Assembly: GCA_963847735.1 (NCBI GenBank)
Contig: CAWKAV010000022.1
Span: forward strand, 272,001-336,000
DNA from: CAWKAV01 sp963847735
GTDB lineage: Bacteria; Desulfobacterota; Desulfuromonadia; Desulfuromonadales; BM103
DNA: 64,000 nt
Reading direction: 5' to 3'
The translations under genes and the position numbers were made by a program. The notes under the pieces are model-generated. The model was not told where the DNA came from. It worked only from the letters and a program-made list of their open reading frames with translations, and searched no databases. Below, in pieces: positions 25,770 through 35,286 of this stretch; the first letter of the stretch is position 1, and each line of letters begins with the position of its first letter.

Positions 25770-26636
25770 TTAAAGAATTTCATCGCGGCTCTGTTTTGAG
25801 CGGCGGAAAAATTCAAAGAGGCGTTCTTCGGAGCCACTGGCAATATCTTCCTTGAGCTCTGCAAAGAAGGTTTCGAACTGTTGCATCATTTCAATCAACG
25901 CCTCCCGATTGGTCAGAGCGATATCCCGCCACATGGTCGGATCGGAAGAAGCGATACGGGTAAAATCGCGGAAGCCTCCCGCAGAATATTCGAGGATATT
26001 CTCATCATAACGGTCGTAGGCTCCAACGGCATTCACCAGTGCATAGGCAACCATGTGCGGCAGATGGCTGATCGCCGCAAGAACCCGGTCATGTTTGTCG
26101 ACAGCCATCATAACAACCTGGCTGCCAACCAGCTGCCACATGCGCCGGACAAACTCCAGGGCGCTCTCGGCGGTTCTTTCCGTGGGGGTCAGGATACAGC
26201 GGCGATCTTGATAGAGCGTGGCAAAAGCAGCTTCCGCACCACTGTTCTCGGTGCCGGCAATCGGGTGTCCGGGAACGAAATGGACATCATCGCGCAGATG
26301 TGGCTGAATAGCGTCGATAACCGCCTGCTTGACGCTGCCACCATCGGTTATGATCGCGCCTGCTTTGAGATACGGCATGGCCTGTTCGGCCACAGCGCCA
26401 AGGGACTGCACCGGTGTCGCCAAAAAAATCAGGTCGGCGTCGGTAACGCCTTCAGCCAGATCCCGGGTAAAACTGTCTACCACACCAAGTCGTAAAGCGG
26501 TTTCAAGGTTTGGCAGCCCCCGGCCGATACCGACCACATGGCCGACAGCTCCGGCCTCTTTCAGCGCCAGGGCCAGTGACCCGCCAATTAAGCCAACCCC
26601 GACAACCGCTAATTTATCAATATAAAAGGTATTCAT
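25770..26636 (-). CDS. tyrA: Prephenate dehydrogenase
   Basis: This 288-residue NAD(P)-dependent enzyme converts prephenate, or arogenate, to the tyrosine precursor. The N-terminal Rossmann motif is VVGVGLIGGSLALAL, followed by FVPGHPIAGTENSGAEAA with the substrate His and the dimerising helical domain (ISHLPHMVAYALVNAV). It is a monofunctional form with no chorismate mutase and no ACT domain. It lies between pheA and aroA, 46-72 bases from each, on one strand, probably one transcript. Confidence 0.94.
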   Translation of the reverse strand: MNTFYIDKLAVVGVGLIGGSLALALKEAGAVGHVVGIGRGLPNLETALRLGVVDSFTRDLAEGVTDADLIFLATPVQSLGAVAEQAMPYLKAGAIITDGGSVKQAVIDAIQPHLRDDVHFVPGHPIAGTENSGAEAAFATLYQDRRCILTPTERTAESALEFVRRMWQLVGSQVVMMAVDKHDRVLAAISHLPHMVAYALVNAVGAYDRYDENILEYSAGGFRDFTRIASSDPTMWRDIALTNREALIEMMQQFETFFAELKEDIASGSEERLFEFFRRSKQSRDEIL

Positions 26637-26681
26637 CGCAAGCCATTATTCTTATGAATTTTTCGCGCCACAGACGTCTCA

Positions 26682-27755
26682 CTACCTGGCCTTCGGATAC
26701 GAGCCAAGAATCTTGAGGAACTGGCAGAGGGATTGCAGTTCCTCCACGGCGTCGGCAATAGTCTGATCCTTGATATGTCCGACCATGTCGAGGAAGAAGA
26801 TATATTCCCACGCCTTGCCTTTGGTCGGGCGACTCTCTATCTTCGCCAGGTTGATGTCACGTTTACTGAATGGTTCCAGCATATGATAGAGAATGCCCGC
26901 CTGGTCCTTGACGCTGAACATGATTGAAGTCTTGTCGTTGCCGCTCGGGCCTTGCATCTCGCTGCCGATCACCAAAAAACGCGTGAAGTTATTCGGGTTA
27001 TCCTCGATTTTATGTTTAACCACCCGCAATCCGTAGAGTGAGGCGGCCGTTTCACTGGCAATCGCGGCGACGCTGGCATCTTCTGCAGCCTGTTGGGCGG
27101 CGGAAGCCGTACTCGAGGCGTCAACCAGCGGTATATCGGCAAGGTTTTCCTCCAGCCATGATCGACATTGGCCAATGGCCTGGGGGTGGGAAGTCACCTT
27201 GCGGACATCGCTGATCTCTCCGGAAAGATTGAGCAGGTCATGAGAAACCGGCAACAGGATTTCGGCGATAATCTTGAGCTCGGAGGACATGAACATATCG
27301 AGGGTATGGGACACTGCACCCTCGTTGGAATTCTCCACCGGCACCACGCCGTAGCTGGCCCGTCCACGGCTGACCTCGTCGAAAATGGAGGGGATGCTTT
27401 TCAGTGGAACCAGTTGTGCGGACAGTCCGAACTGCTGCATGGCGGCAACATGGGTGTAGGTCGCCTGGGGACCGAGGAAGGCCACCTTAAGGGGCTGTTC
27501 CAGCGACAGGGAGGCCGAAATGATTTCCCGGAAAACCCGGCGAATCCCTTCATCGGAAAAAGGCCCCGGGTTTCTCGCCATCAGCCGTTCATAAATCGCC
27601 TTTTCCCGACTTGGCACATAGTATTCGCCACGACTTTGCTGCTTGGCCGTGCCGACCTCGATTACCACTTCGGCACGACGGTTGAGCAAGTCGAGGATCT
27701 GGTCATCGAGAGCATCGATCTGCCGTCTCAATTCCTGCAGTTTGTTAATGTCCAC
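26682..27755 (-). CDS. pheA: Bifunctional chorismate mutase / prephenate dehydratase
   Basis: This 357-residue P-protein has an AroQ chorismate mutase domain (residues 1-90, LQELRRQIDALDDQILDLLN), a prephenate dehydratase domain (about 92-275, VAFLGPQATYTHVAA and RFLVIG) and an ACT regulatory domain (about 283-355) with the ESRPTKGKAWEYIFFLD motif that senses phenylalanine. It converts chorismate to phenylpyruvate, with feedback control expected. The start is GTG at 27755 with AAAGGG upstream. It heads the aromatic run on the minus strand and is divergent from an aminotransferase gene. Confidence 0.96.
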   Translation of the reverse strand: MDINKLQELRRQIDALDDQILDLLNRRAEVVIEVGTAKQQSRGEYYVPSREKAIYERLMARNPGPFSDEGIRRVFREIISASLSLEQPLKVAFLGPQATYTHVAAMQQFGLSAQLVPLKSIPSIFDEVSRGRASYGVVPVENSNEGAVSHTLDMFMSSELKIIAEILLPVSHDLLNLSGEISDVRKVTSHPQAIGQCRSWLEENLADIPLVDASSTASAAQQAAEDASVAAIASETAASLYGLRVVKHKIEDNPNNFTRFLVIGSEMQGPSGNDKTSIMFSVKDQAGILYHMLEPFSKRDINLAKIESRPTKGKAWEYIFFLDMVGHIKDQTIADAVEELQSLCQFLKILGSYPKAR

Positions 27756-27841
27756 GGGTCTACCCTTTCCAGCGTTTCAGGAGTTTGTGAATTTATCCCA
27801 TGAACCGTTAAAAAGCAAGCGGACGAACCCTGTAACAACGC

Positions 27842-27870
27842 TTGACGCACAACGGCCGGACAGCTAAACT
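27842..27870 (+). promoter_or_regulatory. Candidate sigma-70 promoter of the aminotransferase gene
   Basis: TTGACG at 27842 and TAACT-type box TAAACT at 27865-27870 are separated by 17 bases, about 60 bases before the ATG at 27932. The motif sits in the divergent region with pheA. Confidence 0.45.
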
Positions 27871-27931
27871 CGCAGATCGGTTTTCCTGACCAACTGATGA
27901 TATTCATCATATATTTTGTGAGGAGTTCACC

Positions 27932-29128
27932 ATGACCGTCTCCATCAAGGTTCGCAATGCCATTGAACGCTCTTCCTGGATCCGTCGCATGTTTGAGGAA
28001 GGTGCTACCCTGATTGCCGAATACGGCGCAGACAACATTTTCGATTTCACTCTCGGCAATCCGTCGGTAGAGCCGCCGGCAGCTTTTCATCGTGAATTAC
28101 GCCGCATCGTCGAGAACCCGGACATCGGCATGCACCGCTACATGAACAATGCTGGATACGAGGAAACCCGTGCCGCTGTTGCCAGGCGCCTTGCGGAAGA
28201 CTCCGGAGCTCCGGTTACTTCAAAACATATCATCATGACCTGCGGTGCCGGTGGTGCTCTCAACGTTGCCTTGAAAACGATTCTCAACCCTGGCGAGGAA
28301 GTGATTATTCTAAATCCATTTTTTGTCGAATATAAATTTTACGTCGACAACCATGGCGGCGTGACAACAGAAGTCTGGACAGATCCGGAGACTTTCCAGC
28401 CGGACATCGCCGCCATAGAGGCTGCAATCACCAACAATACCCGTGCCATCATCATCAATTCGCCCAACAACCCGACCGGCGCGGTCTACGGTTCAGAAAC
28501 TCTTGAGGCTTTAGGTCAAATGCTGGAACGCAAACAGGCCGAGCTTGGCAGAAGCCTCTACGTGATTTCCGACGAGCCTTACGCGCGCCTGGCCTTTGAC
28601 GGCAACAGCGTGCCACCGGTCTTCAAGTACATCCGCAACACCATCCTGGTCACTTCGCATTCCAAGGATCTGGCCCTGCCGGGAGAGCGTATCGGGTTCC
28701 TGGCCGCCAACCCTGCCATGGACGAGTGTGCCACTTTTATCGAGGGGGCGGTCTTCTGCAACCGCGTGCTGGGTTTCGTCAATGCCCCGGCCCTGATGCA
28801 GCGTCTGGTAGCAGTCCTGCAGCAGGAGAGCGTCAATATTGACGAGTACCAGGCGAAACGCGACCTGCTTTACAATCACCTGGTCAAAATAGGCTTTGAA
28901 GTGGTCAAGCCGGGCGGAGGCTTTTATCTTTTCCCCAGGTCGCCGCTTGCCGACGACGTTGAATTCGTCCGACAGGCCCAGCAGCACAAGATCCTGCTGG
29001 TTCCAGGCTCCGGGTTCGGCGCCCCTGGCTATTTCCGCATCGCCTATTGTGTCGACATGGGCATCATTGAGCGCAGCCTGCCCGCATGGGAGAAGCTGGC
29101 TACAGAGCTGAGTCTTTCAGGTAGCTGA
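27932..29128 (+). CDS. PLP-dependent class I/II aminotransferase
   Basis: This 398-residue fold-type I aminotransferase has a substrate loop near DFTLGNPSVEPPAAF, NSPNNPTGAVYG (the Asn contacting PLP), ISDEPYARLAF and the PLP Lys in SHSKDLALPGERIGF. A GAGGAG ribosome-binding site precedes the ATG. It is divergent from the phenylalanine/tyrosine synthesis genes and could transaminate aromatic or aspartate-type amino acids, but the sequence does not fix the substrate. The C-terminal GAPGYFRIAYCVD is typical of the family. Confidence 0.9.
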   Translation: MTVSIKVRNAIERSSWIRRMFEEGATLIAEYGADNIFDFTLGNPSVEPPAAFHRELRRIVENPDIGMHRYMNNAGYEETRAAVARRLAEDSGAPVTSKHIIMTCGAGGALNVALKTILNPGEEVIILNPFFVEYKFYVDNHGGVTTEVWTDPETFQPDIAAIEAAITNNTRAIIINSPNNPTGAVYGSETLEALGQMLERKQAELGRSLYVISDEPYARLAFDGNSVPPVFKYIRNTILVTSHSKDLALPGERIGFLAANPAMDECATFIEGAVFCNRVLGFVNAPALMQRLVAVLQQESVNIDEYQAKRDLLYNHLVKIGFEVVKPGGGFYLFPRSPLADDVEFVRQAQQHKILLVPGSGFGAPGYFRIAYCVDMGIIERSLPAWEKLATELSLSGS

Positions 29129-29222
29129 AGATAGATTTTGCATTGTTTCAGCGCATGACAAGACAATACAAAACTCAAATTGAGAATTGATTTCATGGAG
29201 AACCATCAGGCGGGATTAATTC

Positions 29223-29251
29223 TTTACATTTAATATATTTTAATCTAGACT
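29223..29251 (+). promoter_or_regulatory. Candidate sigma-70 promoter
   Basis: TTTACA at 29223 and TAGACT at 29246-29251 have a 17-base AT-rich spacer, about 45 bases before the ATG of the small membrane protein at 29296. Low-complexity AT sequence here makes chance matches likely. Confidence 0.35.
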
Positions 29252-29295
29252 GTCAAATCAAGTATCCAGCATTTTCTCGTTAAGGAAAGGAAACT

Positions 29296-29631
29296 ATGTT
29301 CGAGGCATTAAGAGGGATGGCCTGCTTTGTAACCGTGTCGGTAAGTCTGCTTTATGGGACCAGAATTGCCTGGGTCTGTGGTAAAAAGTGCAATTTCAAA
29401 GAGAACCCTGAGGATAAAAAGCAAAACTTGTCTCAAAGCCTCCCGGCTGCGACACTTGTCTATTTTTTCGGTTTTCTGATAGTTTTCAATCTTTTCATAA
29501 GTAGTCTATTAGCGATAGTCGTATGTGCACTCACGAGCGCCATACTTCTTTCCGGCATGGTTGTCTCAATGTCGATGCCTGAGTTGAAACGTAGACCGAT
29601 CGCCAAACAGCAAAGGAAAAACATATCGTGA
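29296..29631 (+). CDS. Small membrane protein of unknown function
   Basis: This 111-residue protein has a short N-terminal hydrophobic segment (about residues 8-25), a charged loop with CGKKCNFKENPEDKK and two close membrane helices (about 50-92). The ATG has a good AAGGAAAG ribosome-binding site. It stands alone between the aminotransferase and a convergent sensor-kinase gene. I do not recognise a family. Confidence 0.6.
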   Translation: MFEALRGMACFVTVSVSLLYGTRIAWVCGKKCNFKENPEDKKQNLSQSLPAATLVYFFGFLIVFNLFISSLLAIVVCALTSAILLSGMVVSMSMPELKRRPIAKQQRKNIS

Positions 29632-29672
29632 CTCGTGAAACATGCCCCGAGTATGCGCAGAAAGTCCGCACA

Positions 29673-32012
29673 TTACTGCTTCGGAAGGCATCGCTTAATT
29701 TCACCAAGCAGATCATTGACCGTCATCGGTTTTGACAGGTAACCATCAAATTCCTTGTTCATCAGATTGACACGATCACTCTTCATCGCATGTGCTGTCA
29801 GAGCGATAATCGGTACTTTGGTGTCTCTGCCCCTTTCCATCTCGCGAATCTTCATGGCAGCCTCGATTCCATCCATGACCGGCATCTGCACGTCCATCAG
29901 GACGATGTCGTAATTGGTCTGCCTCCACTTTTCCAGACATATGGCCCCGTTTTCGGCAACATCCACCGAATGACCATACTTCTCCAACATCTGGGTAAAC
30001 AATAACCGGTTGGTTTCATTGTCTTCTACCAACAGGACGTGAAGTGGCCCACCAAGCCATAAAAGTGGCTGGTCAACGTGCTGCGAAATACAGGATGGTG
30101 ACGAAGCATTATTCACGACAAAGGGGACACGGACATGAAACGTGCTTCCGGCATCCAACTGGCTGTCCACCCAGATCTCGCCCCCCATGAGTGATGCCAG
30201 CTGAGCACAAATAGCCAATCCGAGACCGGTTCCACCGTATTGTCGTGTACTTGAGGAATCCACCTGGCTAAACGGAATGAAAATATTGGTGAGGTGCTCC
30301 GGACCAATGCCAATTCCGGTATCGATGACATCAATCCTGAGTAAAACCGCAGAACTGTGTTGTTCTTCGACGGCAACGGCAATGGTGATTTCCCCTCTTT
30401 CTGTGAACTTGATGGCATTGCCCACAAGATTGAGCAGAATTTGCTTCACTCGTATTGGGTCCCCCGTCAGATTATCCGGAACGGCGTCAGGTATGTCCAC
30501 CCCAATCTCAAGTCCCTTGGACTGCGCAACGAGCGCCTGAGTTACGAGCACTTCATCGACAATTTCCCGTAAGTGTAACTCCTTGGACCTGAGTTTAAAC
30601 TTGCCTGTTTCGATCCTGGACAAGTCAAGGATATCGTTGATCAGTAACAGCAGATTCTCTGAAGAAGAAGAAATATTTCCAAGATACCTGTGTTGCTCTT
30701 CAGAAAGTCCTGTGTCCGCAAGCAATTCGGCAAAACCGACAATAGCGGTAAGCGGCGTACGGATCTCATGGCTCATGTTGGCAAGGAACTGGCTTTTGGC
30801 CTGGTTGGCCTGTTCTGCTAAGTACTTGGCCTCGATCAGTGCTGCTTCGGTTCTCTTACGTTCATTAATGTCACGAATAATGGCCCACATGAGCTCAGGC
30901 TTTCCTGAAGAATCGCGGATCAGGACGGTGCGCAATTCAATAGGTATAAGCGTGCCGTCCTTGTGACGGTATTCTTTTTCGTAAACATCCGAAAACCCAC
31001 GGGGGAGAACCTGCTCGGCGACAATCCGTTTTTCAAAGTCATGCCACTTCTCGGGGGTCAGATCGACGTAGGTCTTACTGCGAAGTTCCTCTTCCGGATA
31101 GCCGAGAAGTTCCAGATAAGAGGAGTTGAAATCGAGGAGACGTCCGTCCATGTCTACACTGACAAACGCATCCCGCATACTTTCATGCAGTGTGCGGAGA
31201 TTGGATGACGACTCGCGCAGCATTTCCTCTGCCCGTTTGCGATCGGTTATGTCACGAAAAAACCCCACAAACTGTCCACCGTCAGCAGCCCGGTACTGGA
31301 CGCAGGCTTCAACGTCAAAAATGACTCCATCCTTGCGGCGGTGCCGGGATTCGAAACGGTCTTGCCCCTGAACCATGATCTTCTGAATATGTGCCGCCAC
31401 GACCTCGGCATTTTCGTTCATCTCCAGATCCGTGACATGCATGGTCAGGAGTTCCTGTTCGCTGTAGCCACTCATCCGGCAATAGGCCGCGTTGACCTCC
31501 AGCAAGTGTCCCTGTATATCCACCAGCCAGTGGCCGTCCATGGCCGTATGAAGCAGGTCACGGTATCGCTCTTCGCGTTTGCGCAGCGCCAGTTTTGTTT
31601 CCTGAAGAGCCGTAATGTCGCTGCCAATAGTCAGAATCTCCTGGACCTTTCCCTGATCATCGAGAATCGGCTTATTCGTCCAGACGACCCAGACGGTCTT
31701 GCCATCTTTCCTGATATTTTCGTTAGGAACAGACTCGAATTCCTGCGGGTTGTTCAAAATGTCCTTGACGAGAGCTTCAAGGTCTCTTCCGGTGCTCTTC
31801 TCGACGTTCGGCACGATGGTCATTACGTTCTGACCAAGTAATTCGCCAGAAGAATACCCAAAGAAACGGAGTCCGAAATCATTAATGTATCGGATGACCC
31901 CATCAGTACCGCATCGGATAATAATGTTGTTAGAGCTTAAAAGCAGGTCGAGGTAATGGTTCGGGTTGGACGTCAAGACTGCCCCTTTTTCATTTTCACT
32001 CACATCAGCCAT
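29673..32012 (-). CDS. Hybrid sensor histidine kinase with three PAS domains and a receiver
   Basis: This 779-residue soluble kinase has three PAS domains in series (beginning near LLLSSNNIIIRCGTDGVI, ERYRDLLHTAMDGHWLVD and LHESMRDAFVSVDMDGRLL). A HisKA dimerisation domain follows, with the phospho-acceptor His in NMSHEIRTPLTAIVGF, then an HATPase domain (FTQ-type boxes near GGTGLGLAICAQLA). A C-terminal receiver (about residues 657-779) carries the acceptor Asp in DIVLMDVQMPVMDG. No membrane helix is seen, so it is cytoplasmic. The start at 32012 has GGAG upstream and lies 20 bases after the fetB-type gene, so it may be co-transcribed with that transporter. The signal and partner regulator are unknown. 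Confidence 0.93.
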   Translation of the reverse strand: MADVSENEKGAVLTSNPNHYLDLLLSSNNIIIRCGTDGVIRYINDFGLRFFGYSSGELLGQNVMTIVPNVEKSTGRDLEALVKDILNNPQEFESVPNENIRKDGKTVWVVWTNKPILDDQGKVQEILTIGSDITALQETKLALRKREERYRDLLHTAMDGHWLVDIQGHLLEVNAAYCRMSGYSEQELLTMHVTDLEMNENAEVVAAHIQKIMVQGQDRFESRHRRKDGVIFDVEACVQYRAADGGQFVGFFRDITDRKRAEEMLRESSSNLRTLHESMRDAFVSVDMDGRLLDFNSSYLELLGYPEEELRSKTYVDLTPEKWHDFEKRIVAEQVLPRGFSDVYEKEYRHKDGTLIPIELRTVLIRDSSGKPELMWAIIRDINERKRTEAALIEAKYLAEQANQAKSQFLANMSHEIRTPLTAIVGFAELLADTGLSEEQHRYLGNISSSSENLLLLINDILDLSRIETGKFKLRSKELHLREIVDEVLVTQALVAQSKGLEIGVDIPDAVPDNLTGDPIRVKQILLNLVGNAIKFTERGEITIAVAVEEQHSSAVLLRIDVIDTGIGIGPEHLTNIFIPFSQVDSSSTRQYGGTGLGLAICAQLASLMGGEIWVDSQLDAGSTFHVRVPFVVNNASSPSCISQHVDQPLLWLGGPLHVLLVEDNETNRLLFTQMLEKYGHSVDVAENGAICLEKWRQTNYDIVLMDVQMPVMDGIEAAMKIREMERGRDTKVPIIALTAHAMKSDRVNLMNKEFDGYLSKPMTVNDLLGEIKRCLPKQ

Positions 32013-32032
32013 CCTCTTCTCCAGCAAGTTGA

Positions 32033-32815
32033 TTAATTTTCGCGCAGACTCTGATAGGGCGTGAAATATCCTCTGTAACCGAGCTTTAGAATCAGGAAGG
32101 TCGTCAACGCAACACTGCCGGTAATCACACACATGATAGCAATCTGATATTTAACCGCGATCAGGGGCGCTGTCCCGGATAAAATCTGTCCGGTCATCAT
32201 ACCCGGCAGGAAAACCAGCCCCATAGCGGCCATAGCATTCACGGAAGGGATCAAAGCCGCCCTGAAAGCACTGCTCACAGCTGGTTCTGCAGCCAGTTCG
32301 ACGCTACTTCCGAGGCAGAGCGCCGTTTCAATTTCTTCCCGTCGCTCACGAAACTCTGAGTCCAGGCGCTCTACAGCCAGGCTCGCCCCGGTCATGGAAT
32401 TGCCGATAACCATACCGGCAAGGGGGATCAGGTAGCGCGGATCGTACCAGGGCTCCAGACCAATCACCAGGGTGCAGAAAAAAAAGGTCATGCCACCACA
32501 ACCAAACAGGACTGCTGTGCCGACCACACGGTAGAAGTGCGGCATTTTCTCCTGAACCCTGGCGCCGATGGTTTGTACCGCGAAGCCGACCATGACGACC
32601 AGGATCAATAAAACCGGCAAGGCGGTTTCCAGCGCAAAGACCAGATGCAGCACATAACCTGCGACCAGTAACTGGACAAACATGCGTAAGCCTGCCCAGA
32701 AAAGATCTTTGTTCTGGCGGGCCTTGAGCAGATGAGCCAATCCAATGCTCATCAGCAACAGGCTGTAAACCGTGACCAGATCCCATAAACTGAGGTCGAT
32801 AATCGTCGTGTTCAT
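32033..32815 (-). CDS. FetB/YbbM-family ABC permease (putative iron exporter)
   Basis: This 260-residue membrane protein has seven or so helices and the UPF0014/FetB signature: GLAHLLKARQNKDLFWAGLR near the start and PLAGMVIGNSMTGASLAVER in the middle, then LIPSVNAMAAMGLVFLPGMM. In E. coli FetAB is an exporter that limits cytoplasmic iron under oxidative stress. The ATG overlaps the stop of the ATPase gene (ATGA), so the two subunits are coupled. The substrate assignment is by family only. Confidence 0.87.
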   Translation of the reverse strand: MNTTIIDLSLWDLVTVYSLLLMSIGLAHLLKARQNKDLFWAGLRMFVQLLVAGYVLHLVFALETALPVLLILVVMVGFAVQTIGARVQEKMPHFYRVVGTAVLFGCGGMTFFFCTLVIGLEPWYDPRYLIPLAGMVIGNSMTGASLAVERLDSEFRERREEIETALCLGSSVELAAEPAVSSAFRAALIPSVNAMAAMGLVFLPGMMTGQILSGTAPLIAVKYQIAIMCVITGSVALTTFLILKLGYRGYFTPYQSLREN

Positions 32816-33588
32816 GCTGTTGCTTCCTGATTTTTTACCGGTTCGGAGGAAATGAACAGGCGGGCTGAATCGGTTGTCGGATGATGCAGCACCCGGGCAG
32901 TGGCGCCCTCTTCAACAATGCAGCCATCCAGCAGCAGCGCAACGCGGTCGGCACAGCGTTCCGTCAGACGCAGATCGTGAGTGACAAAGATAATCGCCAG
33001 TCCTTTCTGCCTGGCAAGTTGGCGAAAGGTTTGTGCCATCAGGTCGGCAGTCGGGCGGTCCAGTGCACTGGTCGGTTCATCAAGCAATAGCGCCTGACAG
33101 GGCCCGACCATGGCTCGCGCCAGGCAGATTCTCTGCTGTTGCCCTATCGAAAGTTTACGGGCGTCGCGATCGAACCAGGCCTGGTTGACCTGGCATAACT
33201 CAAGCAGCTCTTGAAGGGCGGGATCATTCAAATCAGGGGTATTAACTCGGCGCAGTCTGGCCGGGGCCTGCAAATTGTCCCGGACAGTGCCGGAGAAGAG
33301 GAAGGGCTTCTGCGCAACCAGGGGAATCTGTGCGCGCAACGTCGGAGGGTCCATGTCCTGGATATTTTTCCCGGTAAACAGGATTTCTCCACTGTCTGGT
33401 TCCAGCAAACGATTAAAGAGCCGAAGCAACGTGCTTTTGCCGCCCCCGGATGGCCCGACAACGGCGAGAACTTCACCGGCATCAACCTCCAGAGTTGTTG
33501 GCTGCAGAACTCGCTGCAACCGCCCCGCCTCTCCCGGGCGGCTGACAGTGACCTTTAGCGCCTGCAGCAGCGGGACAGCACCGCTCAT
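32812..33588 (-). CDS. FetA-family ABC transporter ATP-binding protein
   Basis: This 258-residue ATPase has Walker A VVGPSGGGKSTLLRLFN, the Q loop in IPLVAQKPFLFSGTV, the signature KLSIGQQQRICLARAM, Walker B ALLLDEPTSALD and the switch His in IIFVTHDLR. It energises the FetB-type permease encoded immediately downstream; start and stop overlaps of four bases on both sides tie it to the glycosylase gene and to the permease gene. Iron export is the known role in E. coli. Confidence 0.9.
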   Translation of the reverse strand: MSGAVPLLQALKVTVSRPGEAGRLQRVLQPTTLEVDAGEVLAVVGPSGGGKSTLLRLFNRLLEPDSGEILFTGKNIQDMDPPTLRAQIPLVAQKPFLFSGTVRDNLQAPARLRRVNTPDLNDPALQELLELCQVNQAWFDRDARKLSIGQQQRICLARAMVGPCQALLLDEPTSALDRPTADLMAQTFRQLARQKGLAIIFVTHDLRLTERCADRVALLLDGCIVEEGATARVLHHPTTDSARLFISSEPVKNQEATA

Positions 33589-34301
33589 GAACCATCACCC
33601 CCGGCATTCAGGAGGCGCAGCACCTCTTTCATGTCCTGCCAGACATCCCGCTTCCCCTCAGGGTTGCGCAAAAGATATGCAGGGTGGTAGGTCGGCATCA
33701 AGGGAATGCCCTGATAACGCTGCCATTCGCCTCGCAACTGGCTGATCGGCGTCCTGGTTTTCAGCAGGCTGTGCACTGCGAAACGGCCCAGGCCAACAAT
33801 CACCTGTGGCCGAATTGCCGCGATCTGACGAACCAGGAACGCCTCGCAGGTCGCAACCTCTTCCGGCAACGGATCACGATTGTCGGGCGGTCGACACTTC
33901 AGGACGTTACAGATATAGATGTCCTCACGCTGCATTCCCATTGCCTGAAGAATTCGATCAAGCAGGCGACCGGCCTCTCCGACAAAAGGTTCTCCCTTGA
34001 GGTCCTCCTCACGACCGGGAGCCTCACCGACCAGAACCAGTCGCGCATTCGGGTTACCGACTCCATAAACCTGCCTGGTGCGAAACGCCGCGAGGCCACA
34101 GCGCTGGCAATCCCCCAAATCTGTTCGTATGCCATCAAGAGTTTCCTCAAGAGCGGCAATCGTCTCAAAGCCCTTCTGTACCTGATTAACAACAGGCGAA
34201 ACTGTCAGCTGGCTCTCGATGCCGAGATCAGACAGATATTCGAACTGACTTCGTGCCGCTGCCAGGGTATGGCGTATTTCATTTATAAGTTGTTCGGTCA
34301 T
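33585..34301 (-). CDS. Family 4 uracil-DNA glycosylase
   Basis: This 238-residue enzyme of the iron-sulfur UDG family removes uracil from DNA. The active-site motif is LVGEAPGREEDLKGEPFVGE, and the product-site motif MPTYHPAYLLRN with its His is present. Four Cys for the [4Fe-4S] cluster are visible: two in CQRCGLAA and two in CNVLKCRPPDNRD and EVATCEAF. The gene starts the run with the FetAB-type genes, with a 4-base overlap. It is divergent from the phospholipase-like gene. Confidence 0.92.
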   Translation of the reverse strand: MTEQLINEIRHTLAAARSQFEYLSDLGIESQLTVSPVVNQVQKGFETIAALEETLDGIRTDLGDCQRCGLAAFRTRQVYGVGNPNARLVLVGEAPGREEDLKGEPFVGEAGRLLDRILQAMGMQREDIYICNVLKCRPPDNRDPLPEEVATCEAFLVRQIAAIRPQVIVGLGRFAVHSLLKTRTPISQLRGEWQRYQGIPLMPTYHPAYLLRNPEGKRDVWQDMKEVLRLLNAGGDGS

Positions 34302-34303
34302 AT

Positions 34304-34333
34304 TTGACTGACAAATCCCTGTAAGAGTGTATT
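34304..34333 (+). promoter_or_regulatory. Candidate sigma-70 promoter
   Basis: TTGACT at 34304-34309 and TGTATT at 34328-34333 are separated by 18 bases, about 30 bases before the ATG of the phospholipase-like gene. Confidence 0.35.
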
Positions 34334-34361
34334 ATCCAGGAAAGGACGGTACAATTATCGA

Positions 34362-35282
34362 ATGAAATTCCTGATCTCTGTCACCTTGACGTGTGTCCTG
34401 ATTGTCCTGCTCTTCCCCACAAATGCCTTGGCCTGGGGGATCGGCGTTCACTTGCAGACCGGAGCCTTGATTCTCGACAATCTGAGTCTGCTGCCTGGCC
34501 CTTTGCAGGCCCTGTTATCGTTGCATCCGAACGACTACCTTTATGGCTGCATCAGTGCCGATATCACTCTTGGCAAAAAATATACTCACTATTTGAAACA
34601 CTGCCACTCCTGGGGCATTGGCCACCAGATCCTTGAGCAGGCCAGAACCGAGAGCCAGCAGGCTTGCGCCTACGGCTATCTCAGCCACCTGGCCGCCGAC
34701 ACTGTGGCCCATTCCTACTTTGTTCCTTTCAAACTTATGCGCACCTACAACACGATGCTCCTTAAACATGCTTATTGGGAAATGCGTTTCGAGGCCCATG
34801 TATCACCGGAAATCTGGCCGCTGGCACGTTCAATAGGTCGCAAAAACTTCCCGGAGAATGACAAGCTCCTGCGCAGCGTCCTCGCCGACACGATCTTCTC
34901 TTTCGGTACCAATAAAAGACTTTTTAACTCACTCCTCCTGCTGAACCGGTTACAGCAATATCAGAAGGTTTTACGCTCTCTGGCCAACACTTCGAAGTGG
35001 GCTATCACGACCGTGGATCAGCAGGAGTATCTCGGCCTGGCCTATAAAGCCACGCTCAGCTTCCTGCAGGAGTTGAAGAACAGCCCTTACCACCGTGCCG
35101 ATCCGACCGGAGAACGTGCCCTGCATACTGCCAACATGATCCGAAAAAACCTGCACACTCTCTGGCTCGATGGCAAGCTGCGCGAAGATGACGCCGAAGA
35201 GATGCTCGCCGTGATCAAAGTCAGGCTCAAGGAGGGCATCTGTCAGCCTGAAAATCTTTTGAACCTGCTCTCGATCGCCTGA
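34362..35282 (+). CDS. Exported zinc-dependent phospholipase C-like protein
   Basis: This 306-residue protein has a Sec signal peptide (hydrophobic residues 3-19, cleavage near NALA-WGIG). The mature N-terminus WGIGVHLQTGA and the LSHLAADTVAHSYFVPF segment with spaced His and Asp resemble the metal-binding core of the zinc-dependent phospholipase C/S1-P1 nuclease fold. Activity on lipids is not proven. It lies alone on the plus strand and ends 4 bases from the convergent coaBC gene. Confidence 0.8.
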   Translation: MKFLISVTLTCVLIVLLFPTNALAWGIGVHLQTGALILDNLSLLPGPLQALLSLHPNDYLYGCISADITLGKKYTHYLKHCHSWGIGHQILEQARTESQQACAYGYLSHLAADTVAHSYFVPFKLMRTYNTMLLKHAYWEMRFEAHVSPEIWPLARSIGRKNFPENDKLLRSVLADTIFSFGTNKRLFNSLLLLNRLQQYQKVLRSLANTSKWAITTVDQQEYLGLAYKATLSFLQELKNSPYHRADPTGERALHTANMIRKNLHTLWLDGKLREDDAEEMLAVIKVRLKEGICQPENLLNLLSIA

Positions 35283-35286
35283 AGCA

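Noticed and set aside
27756..27931. Leader-peptide attenuator or riboswitch before pheA
   Set aside because: No Phe-rich leader peptide and no terminator/antiterminator hairpins could be drawn; feedback through the ACT domain suffices.
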